A stretch of 64,000 bases of DNA from Oscillospiraceae bacterium. GTDB taxonomy: Bacteria > Bacillota > Clostridia > Oscillospirales > Oscillospiraceae. Made by a program: the position numbers and the translations under genes. The notes below the pieces were generated by a model. The model did no database searches and was not told where the DNA came from. It saw nothing but the letters and a program-made list of their open reading frames with translations. Where the stretch lies: positions 1 through 64,000 of the forward strand of contig CAJTEA010000012.1 of assembly GCA_910575265.1 (NCBI GenBank), written 5' to 3'. Position 1 is the stretch's first letter; each line of letters begins with the position of its first letter. Shown piece after piece: positions 28,144 to 37,828 of the stretch.

Positions 28144-28211
28144 AAACGATAAATCCAGTCGCAGCTGCGGTCAGGGCTTCCCGTTAGAGGGAGAGGGCTT
28201 TTTTTGAACTC

Positions 28212-28490
28212 ACTGTGTTCCCTCCGTATTTGCGATAGATTGATAGATCGTGTCAAAACCGTGTTGGAGAAATTCGTTTGGGGACAAGCCCATTGTCTTT
28301 TGGATGTAGTCCTTTTTATTCGCTGTCAAAAGAATCAGTCCCGATAGCATCCCCCAACATGAAAATGATGTTGAGTTGCCTTGCTATATCCAGCCGCCTT
28401 TGCTATGTCATCCATAGACGTTGACGAAATACCTCTTTCAGCAAATAATTGAGAGGCTACAGATGCAATGTTTTCCCGATGTACACTTCT
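28212..28490 (-). pseudogene. TetR-family regulator remnant
   Basis: ASVASQLFAERGISSTSMDD with IAKAAGYSKAT is a TetR N-terminal helix-turn-helix. The frame is then lost. A separate minus-strand stretch (TANKKDYIQKTMGLSPNEFL, to a stop at 28212) may be its C-terminal end. Most of the ligand domain is gone. Confidence 0.55.
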
Positions 28491-28754
28491 TGGCTCCTTT
28501 AGTGCCAAGGCGATGGGCCGCCAGTACATCCCTGTATGTTCCATGACGATGCGAATGTCCCCGCCGCCGCCCACCACCGATTCAGCTTGCTGTGTGACAC
28601 GAATGCACGGAGTGTTTCCGTTCTTCAACCTGCGCAAATCGAACGCCGCAATGGGAGGGCCGGCTGACAGTTTGCCAAAACGAGCGTGACAGCTCAGGCA
28701 GGGCATTGTCAGTCCGGTTCCCTCCCATTGTAGCTTGGGTGTGGGCCGCCGCAT
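28491..28754 (-). pseudogene. IS110-like transposase fragment fused to the TetR remnant
   Basis: GDIRIVMEHTGMYWRPIALA (about 28,500-28,570) matches the conserved segment of IS110-family transposases. The upstream part of the frame is not recognisable. It continues in frame into the TetR helix-turn-helix, which shows a deletion or insertion junction at about 28,490. Confidence 0.55.
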
Positions 28755-28805
28755 AGGGCGGTCATCTTCCCCCTCCTGGGGGGTGTCACCTCCTTTTGGA
28801 CGTAA

Positions 28806-28833
28806 AAAAGCACGATCCTACAATCGTGCTTTT
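28806..28833. terminator. Terminator before the glycerate kinase gene end
   Basis: AAAAGCACGAT pairs with ATCGTGCTTTT around a 6-nt loop. It marks the boundary between the remnant field and the catabolic operon and could stop transcription on both strands. Between 28,834 and 28,986 no gene is seen. Confidence 0.7.
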
Positions 28834-28986
28834 CAGGAGTATTGATTTTTGTCACAAGGTCTTTCTTTTTTGTAACTGCTCAACTTTTTTGGGGCAGTAT
28901 AAGGTTCTTTATCAGTACATTTCCAAAGCGGGACGTCTTCATACGCTTATTGGAAATTGTCGCGTTACGCCTATGCGGAATCAGCA

Positions 28987-30105
28987 CTAAGAGCGTGGAG
29001 CCAGCGCCTGGATCAACCGCAGAATATCCTCCAGGGTACGGCGGTAATACACCGCGGGAGATTCCGGATATGAACGGAAATCAACTGCCGGCCGGTCTGT
29101 GCCGAAGATAGCGGTTACGCCAAGCTTGTAGGCCTCCTCCGCGCCAGAGCCGATACCTCCCACAATGGCGATCAAGGGAATACCGTGGATCCGTCTGGCA
29201 ATACCGGAGATGACCTTTCCGTGAACGCTCTGGGAGTCAATGCGTCCCTCGCCGGTTATGGCCAGGTCCGCCCCCCGCAAACGGCGGTCAAAATCCACCA
29301 CATCCAGCACCGCCTCAATGCCCGGCTTTAGCTCCGCCCCTAAAAACGCGACGCAGCCCGCACCCATGCCTCCGGCGGCGCCTGCCCCCGGCATATCGCT
29401 CAAGCTGTGCCGGAACCGGCTGTCCAAATGATGCAGCCCAGCGTCCAGCCGCTCCGCCATAGCCCGATCCGCCCCCTTCTGAGGGCCGAAGACATGCGCC
29501 GCCCCTCTTGGGCCGCAGAGCGGGTTATCCACATCGCACATTACGGTGATTCGGACGCCCTCCAGCAGCCGCTTAGTTTGTGTGCCGTCGATACAGGCGA
29601 TTTGGCGCAGAGTTTCGCCGGTGGGGACAAACGCTTCCCCATTTTCGCGGAGGAATCTGGTCCCCAGCGCGGCGGCGCAGCCGCAGCCGCCATCGTTGGT
29701 GCAACTGCCGCCCAGACCCAGGAGAATTTCCCTGCAGCCGTTTATAACAGCGTGACGGATCAGCTCTCCCACCCCATAGGTGGTGGTTTTTTCCGGATTC
29801 AGCCGTCCCTCTGCCAGATTCAGGCCGGCGGCGGCAGCCATTTCAAGGATTGCCGTTTCCCCGCTGCGCCCGTAGACAGCCCGGACAGCCTCTCCATAGG
29901 GACCGGAGACGGAAACGGTAACCGGAACGGCCCCTATAGCCTCTATGAAGCAGGCCACCGTTCCTTCTCCCCCATCCGCCACCGGAATAGCTTCCACCTG
30001 GCAATCAGGAAAGAAGCGGCGAATGGACTCGCGGGCAATGCCGCAGATCTCCAGGCTGGACAGCGTACCCTTAAAGGAATCAGAAATAACGACACATTTT
30101 TTCAT
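28987..30105 (-). CDS. Glycerate kinase (GlxK/GarK family)
   Basis: 372 residues, normal length. Phosphorylates D-glycerate, in this family usually to 2-phosphoglycerate, which enters glycolysis. Family motifs: ISDSFKGTLSS at the N-terminus, PVADGGEGTV (about 42-51), LGLGGSCTNDGGCGCAAALG (about 126-145), VMCDVDNPLCGPRGAAHVFG and TGEGRIDSQS. It is the last gene of the minus-strand operon and overlaps the dehydrogenase gene by 4 nt, so it probably handles glycerate made by that enzyme. Confidence 0.93.
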   Translation of the reverse strand: MKKCVVISDSFKGTLSSLEICGIARESIRRFFPDCQVEAIPVADGGEGTVACFIEAIGAVPVTVSVSGPYGEAVRAVYGRSGETAILEMAAAAGLNLAEGRLNPEKTTTYGVGELIRHAVINGCREILLGLGGSCTNDGGCGCAAALGTRFLRENGEAFVPTGETLRQIACIDGTQTKRLLEGVRITVMCDVDNPLCGPRGAAHVFGPQKGADRAMAERLDAGLHHLDSRFRHSLSDMPGAGAAGGMGAGCVAFLGAELKPGIEAVLDVVDFDRRLRGADLAITGEGRIDSQSVHGKVISGIARRIHGIPLIAIVGGIGSGAEEAYKLGVTAIFGTDRPAVDFRSYPESPAVYYRRTLEDILRLIQALAPRS

Positions 30106-31076
30106 AGCTTTTGCTGATTGACTACATTGACAGGCCTTCCGGCCAGATACGCTTTCACGTTGGATACCGCGCAGTCCATGATCCGCTGGCGGCTCTCCCT
30201 GGGGGCCCAGGAGATGTGGGGGGTGATGATGCAGTTTTTGGCATTCAGCAGGGGGTTGTCCGCCCGGATGGGCTCAGTGTAGACCACATCCAGACCGGCG
30301 GCCCCTATTTTGCCGGAGTTCAGGGCGTCGGCCACATCCTGCTCGTTGATAAGCTGGCCCCGCGCGTTGTTAATGAGGATGACCCCGTCCTTCATCCTGG
30401 CAATGGAGTCCTTGTTGATAAACCCGGTGTTTTCCGGGGTCAGGTTGCAGTGGAGGGTGATGACATCGGACTGAGCCAGGAGGGTGTCCAGATCCACATA
30501 CTCGGCAATCTCCCGGCCACTGTCGTTGGGGTAGATGTCATAGGCCAGCACCTTCATGCCCAAGGCTCTGGCAACGCGCCCCTCGGCCTGACCGATCCGG
30601 CCAAAGCCCACAACGCCCATGGTTTTGCCCTCCAGCTCGATGAGAGGGTAGTCCCAGTAGCACCAGTCGATGCAGTTGGCCCAGTTGCCAGCGTGGACGG
30701 AGGCGTCGTGGTGGCCGATGTGGTGGCACACCTCCAGCAGCAGGGCGATGGAGAACTGGCTCACCGATGCGGTGCCGTAGGTGGGGACATTGGTGACGGG
30801 GATGCCCTTTTCCGCGGCGTAGGCAAAGTCCACCACGTTGTAGCCGGTAGCCAGCAGGGAGATGAACCTCATGCCAGGGCAGGAGTCAATCACCCTTTTG
30901 GTAATGGGGGTTTTGTTGGTGAATACCACCTCCGCGTCTCCGATGCGGGCGATGGCCTCCTCCTCATCGGTAAGGCTGGTTCGGTCATAGACTGTCAGCT
31001 CCCCCAGCCTGCCCAGCTCCTCCCAGCTCAGGTCGCCGGGATTCTCTGTATAACCGTCCAACACTACAATTTTCAT
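30102..31076 (-). CDS. D-2-hydroxyacid dehydrogenase (glycerate/hydroxypyruvate type)
   Basis: 324 residues. NAD-binding Rossmann motif [20 protein letters not shown] (about 150-170) followed by Asp (YDIYP). Catalytic Arg in NNARGQL (about 235), Glu in [10 protein letters not shown], and catalytic His in [11 protein letters not shown] (about 287). The family reduces 2-oxoacids to D-2-hydroxyacids; pairing with a glycerate kinase suggests hydroxypyruvate to D-glycerate, or glyoxylate to glycolate. It overlaps both neighbours by 4 nt. Substrate choice cannot be settled from sequence. Confidence 0.88.
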   Translation of the reverse strand: MKIVVLDGYTENPGDLSWEELGRLGELTVYDRTSLTDEEEAIARIGDAEVVFTNKTPITKRVIDSCPGMRFISLLATGYNVVDFAYAAEKGIPVTNVPTYGTASVSQFSIALLLEVCHHIGHHDASVHAGNWANCIDWCYWDYPLIELEGKTMGVVGFGRIGQAEGRVARALGMKVLAYDIYPNDSGREIAEYVDLDTLLAQSDVITLHCNLTPENTGFINKDSIARMKDGVILINNARGQLINEQDVADALNSGKIGAAGLDVVYTEPIRADNPLLNAKNCIITPHISWAPRESRQRIMDCAVSNVKAYLAGRPVNVVNQQKL

Positions 31077-31570
31077 GGCAAGACCTCCTCCTTTTTCTTT
31101 GCCAGATAGGCCAAAAGGCCGCCAGCATCCATCATGTCCTGCAGGAAGGGAGGGAATCCTCCCGCCTGATACGTCCGACCCTGGGTTAGATTTCGGATTT
31201 TGCCGGAGGCCAGATTAATTTCCAGCTTGTCCCCCGCCCGTATTTCAGAGGCCGCCTCCTGACATTCTAAAATAGGCAATCCAATGTTGATGGCGTTCCG
31301 GTAAAAAATGCGGGCGAAGGATGCGGCTATCACGCAGCTTATGCCGCTGCTCAGGATTGCGATAGGAGCATGCTCCCGGGATGAGCCGCAGCCAAAATTT
31401 TCACCCGCCACAATGAAATCCCCGGGTTGAACCCGCGCGACAAACTCGCGGTCCAGGTCCTCCATGCAGTGCGCAGCCAAGTCCTCGCGTTTTGACAGAG
31501 ACAGATAACGGGCTGGGAGGATAACATCCGTATCCACATTATCCCGGTACTTAAATACAGTTCCACCCAT
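31073..31570 (-). CDS. LeuD/DmdB-like hydratase small subunit
   Basis: About 165 residues, the swivel domain of aconitase-superfamily enzymes. Motifs: [16 protein letters not shown] near the N-terminus and [14 protein letters not shown] (about 60-73). ATG 31570 has AGGAGG 9 nt upstream. It works with the large subunit encoded 4 nt upstream. Automatic pipelines will call it isopropylmalate isomerase, but no leuA or leuB is here. Next to a methylitaconate-isomerase-like and a dimethylmalate-lyase-like gene it is more likely a dimethylmaleate-type hydratase. Confidence 0.87.
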   Translation of the reverse strand: MGGTVFKYRDNVDTDVILPARYLSLSKREDLAAHCMEDLDREFVARVQPGDFIVAGENFGCGSSREHAPIAILSSGISCVIAASFARIFYRNAINIGLPILECQEAASEIRAGDKLEINLASGKIRNLTQGRTYQAGGFPPFLQDMMDAGGLLAYLAKKKEEVLP

Positions 31571-31574
31571 TGTA

Positions 31575-32834
31575 TCACACCTCCTCTGGAGAAACAACTG
31601 TGCCGGCTACAGCACAGGCGGCCGCCACCGCGGGACTTGCCAGATAGATTTCAGAATCCCTGGCCCCCATACGTCCCACAAAATTACGGTTGGTGGTGGA
31701 AACGCAGCGCTCATGGTCTGACAGAACGCCTACGTGTCCCCCGTTGCAGGGACCGCAGGTGGGCATACTGACTGTAGCACCCGCTTGGATAAATAGCTCC
31801 AGCAGCCCCTCGGCTATTGCCTGAAGATAGATTTCCTGGGTGGCGGGGATGATAACGCACCGCACATGCTCCGAAATTTTTCGGCCCTTCAAAATCCGGG
31901 CGGCCATGCGCAGGTCAGAGATGCGTCCGTTGGTGCAGCAGCCAATCACAACCTGATCCACCCGCAGCCCGCGGAAGTGCTCAACCGGTTTTACGTTGGA
32001 AGGAAGAAACGGCGCGGCCAGCACCGGACGCAGCTGAGAGAGGTTGATATCAATGGTGCATACATAGCTGGCGTCCGTGTCGGCCTCTACCGGGACAAAG
32101 GGGCGGCTGACCCGGCCGGACAAATAGTCCAGCGTGTTCTGATCTACTGGGAAGATCGCGTTTTTTGCCCCTGCTTCAATAGCCATGTTGCAGATGGTAA
32201 AGCGGTCATCCATGGGGATACCGGCAATGGCCTCTCCGGTAAACTCAATGCTTTTATAGCGGGCCCCATCCACCCCGATCATTCCGATCAGGGATAAAAT
32301 CAGGTCTTTTCCTCCAACATATTCCGAAAACCGGCCAGTCAGGTTAACCAGGATGGCCGCCGGAACCTTGAACCAGTTCTTGCCGGCGTACATACCGGCA
32401 GCCATATCTGTAGAGCCGACACCCGTAGAGAAGGCCCCCAGCGCGCCGTATGTACAGGTATGAGAATCGGCGCCGATAATCAGCTCACCCGGAGCCACAA
32501 AGCCCTGCTCCGGCAGCAGAGCATGCTCAATTCCCATGCGCCCGCCGTCATAAAAGTGGGAAATTCCCATTTGCTGGGCAAACTGCCGCGCCAGCGCGCA
32601 GTTTTGGGCCGACCGGATGTCCTTGTTCGGGGCAAAGTGGTCCATCACCAGAACAATTTTGTTCGGATCAAACACCCTCTTCAGCCCATATTTCTCCATC
32701 TCATGAATGGCAATGGGGGCAGTTACGTCGCTCCCCATCACCAGATCCAGCGCCCCATAGACCAGATCCCCGGCCTGTACCTCCTGCCTGCCGCAGTGCC
32801 GCGCAAAGATTTTCTGTGTCATTGTCATTCCCAC
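31575..32834 (-). CDS. LeuC/DmdA-like hydratase large subunit
   Basis: 419 residues, 4Fe-4S aconitase-superfamily large subunit, which adds water to a double bond of a di- or tricarboxylate. Cluster cysteines appear in [10 protein letters not shown] (about 300) and [13 protein letters not shown] (about 360). The N-terminal [14 protein letters not shown] and [20 protein letters not shown] motifs are typical. GTG 32834 has AGGAG 9 nt upstream; ATG 6 nt later is an alternative. The operon context (isomerase, lyase, TRAP transporter) argues for a catabolic role such as dimethylmaleate or methylaconitate hydration rather than leucine synthesis. Confidence 0.88.
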   Translation of the reverse strand: MGMTMTQKIFARHCGRQEVQAGDLVYGALDLVMGSDVTAPIAIHEMEKYGLKRVFDPNKIVLVMDHFAPNKDIRSAQNCALARQFAQQMGISHFYDGGRMGIEHALLPEQGFVAPGELIIGADSHTCTYGALGAFSTGVGSTDMAAGMYAGKNWFKVPAAILVNLTGRFSEYVGGKDLILSLIGMIGVDGARYKSIEFTGEAIAGIPMDDRFTICNMAIEAGAKNAIFPVDQNTLDYLSGRVSRPFVPVEADTDASYVCTIDINLSQLRPVLAAPFLPSNVKPVEHFRGLRVDQVVIGCCTNGRISDLRMAARILKGRKISEHVRCVIIPATQEIYLQAIAEGLLELFIQAGATVSMPTCGPCNGGHVGVLSDHERCVSTTNRNFVGRMGARDSEIYLASPAVAAACAVAGTVVSPEEV

Positions 32835-32859
32835 AGAAATTAACTCCTTTCCAGGAACC

Positions 32860-33765
32860 TCAGTTCTGCTTCATATTTTCCTTGTATTCATCCACGCGGT
32901 AGCTTGCCTCCATGGCGGTCAGCGCGTCCATGCCCACAATGGCGTTATACTCGCTGAAGGTGGTCATTATTCCGGTATCTTCCTTGGTCTTGCGGTTGGC
33001 CTTCAGCTCGGCCAACATGCTCCGCATCGCCCGGGCGGCGGTAAACACCGTGCCCACCGGGTAAATGACGACGCTGAATCCCAAAGCCTGAATTTCATCG
33101 GCGGACATCACAGGAGTTTTGCCGAACTCCACCTGATTGGCAAATTTATATACGCCGGGAATGGACCCTACAATCCTCATTTCATCCGCATTTCTCAACG
33201 CGTCCGCATAAATGATGTCGGCGCCCGCATCCCGGTAGGCCTCCAGGCGCCGGACTACCTCATCCATATTGTGGGTGGCCCGGCAATCTGTGCGGGCGAT
33301 AATCAGCATGTCATCCCTGGCCTCTACCGCGGCCCGGATTTTTTCTACGTGCTCTTCCATGGAAATTACCGCCTTCTTTTCCATGTGACCGCAGCGTTTT
33401 GGAAATACCTGGTCCTCCAGATGGACGGCGGCCATGCCAGCCCGCTCAAACTCCCGTACCGTCCGATAGACGTTCAGCGGGTTGCCGTATCCAGTGTCAA
33501 TGTCCCCCAGGAGCGGGATATTCAGTATACTGTTCATATTTGCGCATACGGACGCCATCTCGTTCATAGTCATCAGGCCATAGTCGGGCTGACCCAGGAT
33601 TGAGCCAGAGGCGCCAAAGCCTGTCATAAAGGCGGCTTCAAAGCCGGCCTGCTCAATCAGACGGGCGGACAGGCAGTCATAGCAGCCCGGCGCCATGATG
33701 ATTTCAGGATTTTTCAGCCGCTCTCTCAGCACCTGAGCGCCCGATTGCTGTTGTGTATTTCTCAT
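32860..33765 (-). CDS. PEP mutase/isocitrate-lyase family lyase (dimethylmalate- or methylisocitrate-lyase-like)
   Basis: 301 residues. Conserved motifs: GCYDCLSARLIEQAGFEA near the start, GDIDTGYGN (metal-binding Asp, about 87), HLEDQVFPKRCGHMEKK with the catalytic loop Cys (about 118-134), and IIARTDCRA. Members split 2-hydroxy-dicarboxylates to pyruvate, glyoxylate or succinate plus a second acid. Between the isomerase and hydratase genes, dimethylmalate to propionate plus pyruvate is the best analogy (Eubacterium barkeri), with methylisocitrate as another. Spaced 11 nt from the isomerase gene. Confidence 0.88.
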   Translation of the reverse strand: MRNTQQQSGAQVLRERLKNPEIIMAPGCYDCLSARLIEQAGFEAAFMTGFGASGSILGQPDYGLMTMNEMASVCANMNSILNIPLLGDIDTGYGNPLNVYRTVREFERAGMAAVHLEDQVFPKRCGHMEKKAVISMEEHVEKIRAAVEARDDMLIIARTDCRATHNMDEVVRRLEAYRDAGADIIYADALRNADEMRIVGSIPGVYKFANQVEFGKTPVMSADEIQALGFSVVIYPVGTVFTAARAMRSMLAELKANRKTKEDTGIMTTFSEYNAIVGMDALTAMEASYRVDEYKENMKQN

Positions 33766-33776
33766 ACAATCACTTC

Positions 33777-34931
33777 CTAAATATTTGATTTTAAAATGGC
33801 GCGGGGTACATATACATACCCCTCCATGATCCGGCGGGCAGTTCGCCCAAAGACGGCCCGGGTAATTTTTCCGTCCTGAACCGTGGTGTCACATTCGATT
33901 ATGCCCCCCGGATGCCCAATGCGTACCAGCCCGCTGTCCCGCCTGCCCCGCAGGTCATAGAGCAGGGTCCCAGGCGTAACGGCGGCGCATCCGGTACATA
34001 CCGTGGCGGTGCCTGAGTAAGTCTTATGCATGATCTGCATGAACATATCCCGGGCCACAAAGTCAATCTCCTCCGGGATCACTGGCGTGCCGTCGATATG
34101 GCTGCGGTATGGCTGAGGCGGCGCTACGAACGCTACCATGGGGACGGCGCGGACCCGTTCCCGGGCGGTTGCCCGGTCGGCAATCCCCATCCTTTCCGCC
34201 GCAATGCAGCGGATATTTTCCAGCAATTCCAGCAGCTCCGGCCTGGAATCCACCTGGGCGGGCGCCTCCGTTCCGGTAAGCCCCAGGTCAGCGGCCCGCA
34301 CAAAAACCATGGGGCTGGCCGCGTCTACCATGGACACGGTAAGCGGGCCGAATCCCTCCACGTGAATTGTATCAACCGGGTTTCCCGTAGGAAGCAGGGC
34401 GCCGGTTTTGGCCCCCACCGTCCCCGCCAGGTTTAAACCAATTCGGGCGCCAGTACCCGGCACGCCGTGAATTTTGTAATCTCCCAGCACTTTCGGCTTT
34501 CCGTCGATTACCGGGACCTCCGCTTGAAACACACTGTCCGTGTTGGTGTTGTAGATCCGCACCACGGTAACCGGCTCCTCTGCCCTCACAAGGCCCTGGG
34601 TGATGGCAAAGGGACCCACGGCGGAGGAAATATTGCCGCAGTTGCTGGAATAATCCACAAAGGGCGTGCGGATGTCCACCTGCCCAAAGGTGTAGTCCAC
34701 ATCGGCATCAGGACGGCTGGACCGGGCAATAATGGCCAGCTTGCTGGTCAGCGGATCAGCCCCACCCAGCCCGTCAATCTGCCGGTTATCCGGACTGCCG
34801 AATATGGACAGAATGACCCGGTCCCGCGCCTGAGGATCCGTCGGCAAATCGTTCTCCAGCAAAAAAACCGCCTTGCTGGTCCCGCCCCGCATAATAACAC
34901 AGGGGATGTGCTCCATTTCCGGGTTGTACAT
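33777..34931 (-). CDS. PrpF/3-methylitaconate-isomerase-family protein
   Basis: 384 residues with the diaminopimelate-epimerase-like double fold of the PrpF/Mii family: IPCVIMRGGTSKAVFLLEND at the N-terminus, IDGLGGADPLTSKLAII, YSSNCGNISSAVGPFAI (active-site Cys about 105) and the second half with VCTGCAAVTPGTLL. Known members shift a double bond in 3-methylitaconate, 2-methylaconitate or 4-oxalomesaconate. ATG 34931 follows GGAGGG. Its place between the TRAP genes and the lyase suggests it performs the first step on the imported acid. Confidence 0.9.
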   Translation of the reverse strand: MYNPEMEHIPCVIMRGGTSKAVFLLENDLPTDPQARDRVILSIFGSPDNRQIDGLGGADPLTSKLAIIARSSRPDADVDYTFGQVDIRTPFVDYSSNCGNISSAVGPFAITQGLVRAEEPVTVVRIYNTNTDSVFQAEVPVIDGKPKVLGDYKIHGVPGTGARIGLNLAGTVGAKTGALLPTGNPVDTIHVEGFGPLTVSMVDAASPMVFVRAADLGLTGTEAPAQVDSRPELLELLENIRCIAAERMGIADRATARERVRAVPMVAFVAPPQPYRSHIDGTPVIPEEIDFVARDMFMQIMHKTYSGTATVCTGCAAVTPGTLLYDLRGRRDSGLVRIGHPGGIIECDTTVQDGKITRAVFGRTARRIMEGYVYVPRAILKSNI

Positions 34932-34953
34932 TGATCCATCCCTCCAAATCCAT

Positions 34954-36255
34954 CTAATTTTTCACAATAGAAACCGCATGCTCAGGCAGGAACGTAACGA
35001 TCTGTGGGAAAGCCATGAATATAATCAGTATGGCAATCGCCAGCGCGAGATAGCTCCACAGATGGCGGTTGCATACGCTCTCTATTCCAACCTTGCGCAA
35101 TCCCGCAGCCACATAAAGATTGAGGCCGACTGGAGGGGTGCAAAGTCCGATTCCCAAATTAATAATCATAATGACGCCAAAGGCTACATTGCTGATCTGA
35201 TATGTGGCAAGGCAGGGCGCAAACAATGGGGCTAAAATCATAACGGCAGGAACCGTATCCATAATACAGCCTACAATCAGCAGAAGGATTGTGACCAGCA
35301 CCCAGAAAGCAACCTTATTACCCGCAACCGAAATAATAAATCGGGCCAGATTAGAGGTTACATTTTCACGCGTCAGCACATAGGCAAACGCAGTGGCGGC
35401 GCACACAATAAACATAATTTGGCAGCTGGTTTTCACGGAACCCTTTAGGATATCACGGATGGTGCTAAAATCCAGCTCATGGTAGATAAATTTCCCTACA
35501 ATCAGGCCATAAACAATAGCAACTGCCGCCGACTCTGTAGGAGTAAAAATCCCTCCATAGATACCGCCCAGAATAATGACCGGCATCAGCAGCGCCCATA
35601 TGGCATCCCAAAACGTCAGCCACAAATTCTTCAGGCTGAACTTGTGGATTACAATTTCACCGCGGTGCTTTGTGCCATAAATGACAGAGTAGACCGCCAT
35701 CCCCAGCGCCAGCATAATGCCGGGGATAATGCCTCCCAAAAATACGTCTGTAACAGAAATCCCAATTGCCATACCGTAGATCACCATGGGGATACTGGGG
35801 GGAATGATAATTCCCAAAAAGCCTGCCGCGGCAACCGTGGCCAGGGAAAACCGTTCGTCGTATCCTTCCTTAATCATAATCGGGACGATAATCGCCCCGA
35901 TTGCCGCAACTGTAGCGGCAGAGGACCCAGAGATAGCGCCAAAAAAAGCGGAGGCAATAAAGGCCGCAATGGCTAGGCCGCCGGGCAGCCAGCCTAAAAT
36001 CGCGTTAAACAAATTGACCAGCCGCTTTGCAACGCCGCCCTTTTCCAGCAAGCCGCCCGCAATCATAAAAAACGGAATTGCCATCAGGCTATAGGAGTCC
36101 GCTGCTGTAAAAAACTTTTGCGCTACCACCATCACAGGGATGTTGGTAAAACCGAATAAATAGATAAAAGAAGAAAAGGTGAGCGAAACCGCCACAGGGA
36201 CGCCCATCAGCAGCAGAAAGATAAAACTCGCAAATAGAACAAAATAGACGCTCAT
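34954..36255 (-). CDS. TRAP transporter large permease (DctM-like)
   Basis: 433 residues, highly hydrophobic, with about 12-13 membrane segments from the first residues (FVLFASFIFLLLMGVPVAVS) to the C-terminus. Conserved loops include FFMIAGGLLEKGGVAKRLVN and IPPSIPMVIYGMA. It forms the sodium-driven channel part of a tripartite transporter for carboxylic acids. Overlaps dctQ by 4 nt and lies 22 nt upstream of the isomerase gene, so the imported compound is likely the isomerase substrate. Confidence 0.93.
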   Translation of the reverse strand: MSVYFVLFASFIFLLLMGVPVAVSLTFSSFIYLFGFTNIPVMVVAQKFFTAADSYSLMAIPFFMIAGGLLEKGGVAKRLVNLFNAILGWLPGGLAIAAFIASAFFGAISGSSAATVAAIGAIIVPIMIKEGYDERFSLATVAAAGFLGIIIPPSIPMVIYGMAIGISVTDVFLGGIIPGIMLALGMAVYSVIYGTKHRGEIVIHKFSLKNLWLTFWDAIWALLMPVIILGGIYGGIFTPTESAAVAIVYGLIVGKFIYHELDFSTIRDILKGSVKTSCQIMFIVCAATAFAYVLTRENVTSNLARFIISVAGNKVAFWVLVTILLLIVGCIMDTVPAVMILAPLFAPCLATYQISNVAFGVIMIINLGIGLCTPPVGLNLYVAAGLRKVGIESVCNRHLWSYLALAIAILIIFMAFPQIVTFLPEHAVSIVKN

Positions 36256-36782
36256 TGCTCCACGCGCTCCTCTCCGTCCCAGCTCTGAATACCGGTATAT
36301 TCCGCAACCATGTTAGATATCTGCGCAACAGTCGCCAAAATAAACCCGATGAAAATAACGCTGTAAATGACAATCATCGGGATATGCATCGCCGGAGAAG
36401 ACTGATTGCCGTTCATAGTCTTGGCTACAAACAGGTAACAGGCATAATCAATAGCCAGATATGCGACCAACGTTATAACATCAGAGAAGATATGGGCCGC
36501 TTTTTGCAGACTTTTAGGAAGCATATTGATAAATAGATCTACCCCAAGATGCACATGGTCCCGTACCGCCACTGGCATCGCGATAAAGATTCCTGTAATC
36601 ATCAGATAGCGGGAGGCCTCCTCGCTCCAAAGAATCGGTTCGTGGAGAACGTAACGATAAACCACTGTAGTGAGCACAAAGATACACATAAAAACAAATG
36701 CAACGGAAGCAATTGCGGTTTCAACACGATCCGCATACTGGCCAATTTTTAAAATAACGTTTCCTTTGGGGGATTTATCCAT
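36252..36782 (-). CDS. TRAP transporter small permease (DctQ-like)
   Basis: 176 residues with four predicted membrane helices (about 20-40, 55-75, 95-115, 130-155). WSEEASRYLMITGIF and DHVHLGVDLF are typical of DctQ. It joins the large permease to the binding protein. ATG 36782 follows GGAGGTTGCT. The next gene upstream, dctP, ends 77 nt away. Confidence 0.9.
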   Translation of the reverse strand: MDKSPKGNVILKIGQYADRVETAIASVAFVFMCIFVLTTVVYRYVLHEPILWSEEASRYLMITGIFIAMPVAVRDHVHLGVDLFINMLPKSLQKAAHIFSDVITLVAYLAIDYACYLFVAKTMNGNQSSPAMHIPMIVIYSVIFIGFILATVAQISNMVAEYTGIQSWDGEERVEQ

Positions 36783-36859
36783 AGCAACCTCCTATTTTAA
36801 CGCGATTTGTATCAAAATGGCCTTGGGTGAGAATCCACCCAAAGCCATAAGCCATTGGG

Positions 36860-37828
36860 TTAGAGATTCGAAATTACATCATTGATCGCATCAATATCAG
36901 CCCGCGCTACCTTTCCCCCTACAAAAGCGGGCCAGACCTGCTCTTTCATGATCTTCTGGCACTCCGCAATCTGCTCGTCGGTAAAGTAGATTACTTCAGT
37001 ACCCTCCGCCTTAAACGCGTCCAAAGACTCGGCTTCCATCTGGTCAATCAGCTCATACTCCACGGACGAGGCCGCCTCAGCCGCCTCATACATCAGCTTT
37101 TGATAGTCCTCAGGGAGAGTATCGTAGGTGCTCTTGCTCATAATGACCGGAATAGGGCTATAAATCATGTTTGCAATTGTGAAATTCTTCGCAATGGTAT
37201 GGATACTTGCCGTATAAATGGTAACGGGGGGATTGGAAGTGCCATCTACCGTTCCGTTCTGGATGGACGTAAACACCTCGCTCCAAGCCATGGGTACAGG
37301 ATTGATTCCCAAGGCTGTCATAGTAGCCATAAAAATGTCGTTTTCCATCACGCGAATGGTCAGGCCGGAAAAATCAGAGATTTCTTTCACCGGGCGCTTG
37401 CTTTGGATAATGTCAAACATGCCGGCCTCCCAAAAGGTCAGGCCAACCATATCCAGCGACTCTAATTCGGAGAGCTTTTGTTTTGCCCAATCGCTGTGCA
37501 ATACCTGGCGAGCCTGCTCCTTACTGGTAAACAGATAGGGAAGGTCAAACAAGGCAAAATCGTTGGTAAAGTTTGAGAGTGTAGCGGTGGCGCCAATGCC
37601 GATATCAACTGTTCCCATAGAGCAGCCTTCTTGCAGATCCCGTTCATTGCCGAGCTGTGAGTTGGGATAAACTTCAATACGCAAATCCCCGCCAGTTGCT
37701 TGCGCAAGATACTTGTCCATATACAGAAGAGATTGGTGGTAGGGGTGATTTTCAGCCAGTACATGACCGGCCTTCAGAACATAGGTAGCGTCAACCAGCG
37801 GATGTCTACAATCTTTCAGTATTCCCAT
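36860..37828 (-). CDS. TRAP solute-binding protein (DctP-like), 5' end lost
   Basis: Homology to DctP receptors runs from YVLKAGHVLAENHPYHQ to the normal C-terminus, including NSQLGNERDLQEG, FDLPYLFTSKEQAR, GLTIRVMENDIF (the acid-binding Arg region) and WSEVFTSIQNGTVDG. The signal peptide and lipoprotein Cys that should precede residue 15 are missing; the first residues (MGILKDCRHPLVDAT) are not a secretion signal and lie at the junction with the sigma54 regulator gene. As it stands the protein would stay in the cytoplasm and the transporter would lack its receptor. Confidence 0.8.
   Translation of the reverse strand: MGILKDCRHPLVDATYVLKAGHVLAENHPYHQSLLYMDKYLAQATGGDLRIEVYPNSQLGNERDLQEGCSMGTVDIGIGATATLSNFTNDFALFDLPYLFTSKEQARQVLHSDWAKQKLSELESLDMVGLTFWEAGMFDIIQSKRPVKEISDFSGLTIRVMENDIFMATMTALGINPVPMAWSEVFTSIQNGTVDGTSNPPVTIYTASIHTIAKNFTIANMIYSPIPVIMSKSTYDTLPEDYQKLMYEAAEAASSVEYELIDQMEAESLDAFKAEGTEVIYFTDEQIAECQKIMKEQVWPAFVGGKVARADIDAINDVISNL

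Noticed and set aside
31073-32834. Leucine biosynthesis genes leuCD
   Set aside because: No leuA or leuB nearby, and the neighbours are a lyase, an isomerase and a TRAP transporter, so a catabolic hydratase fits better.
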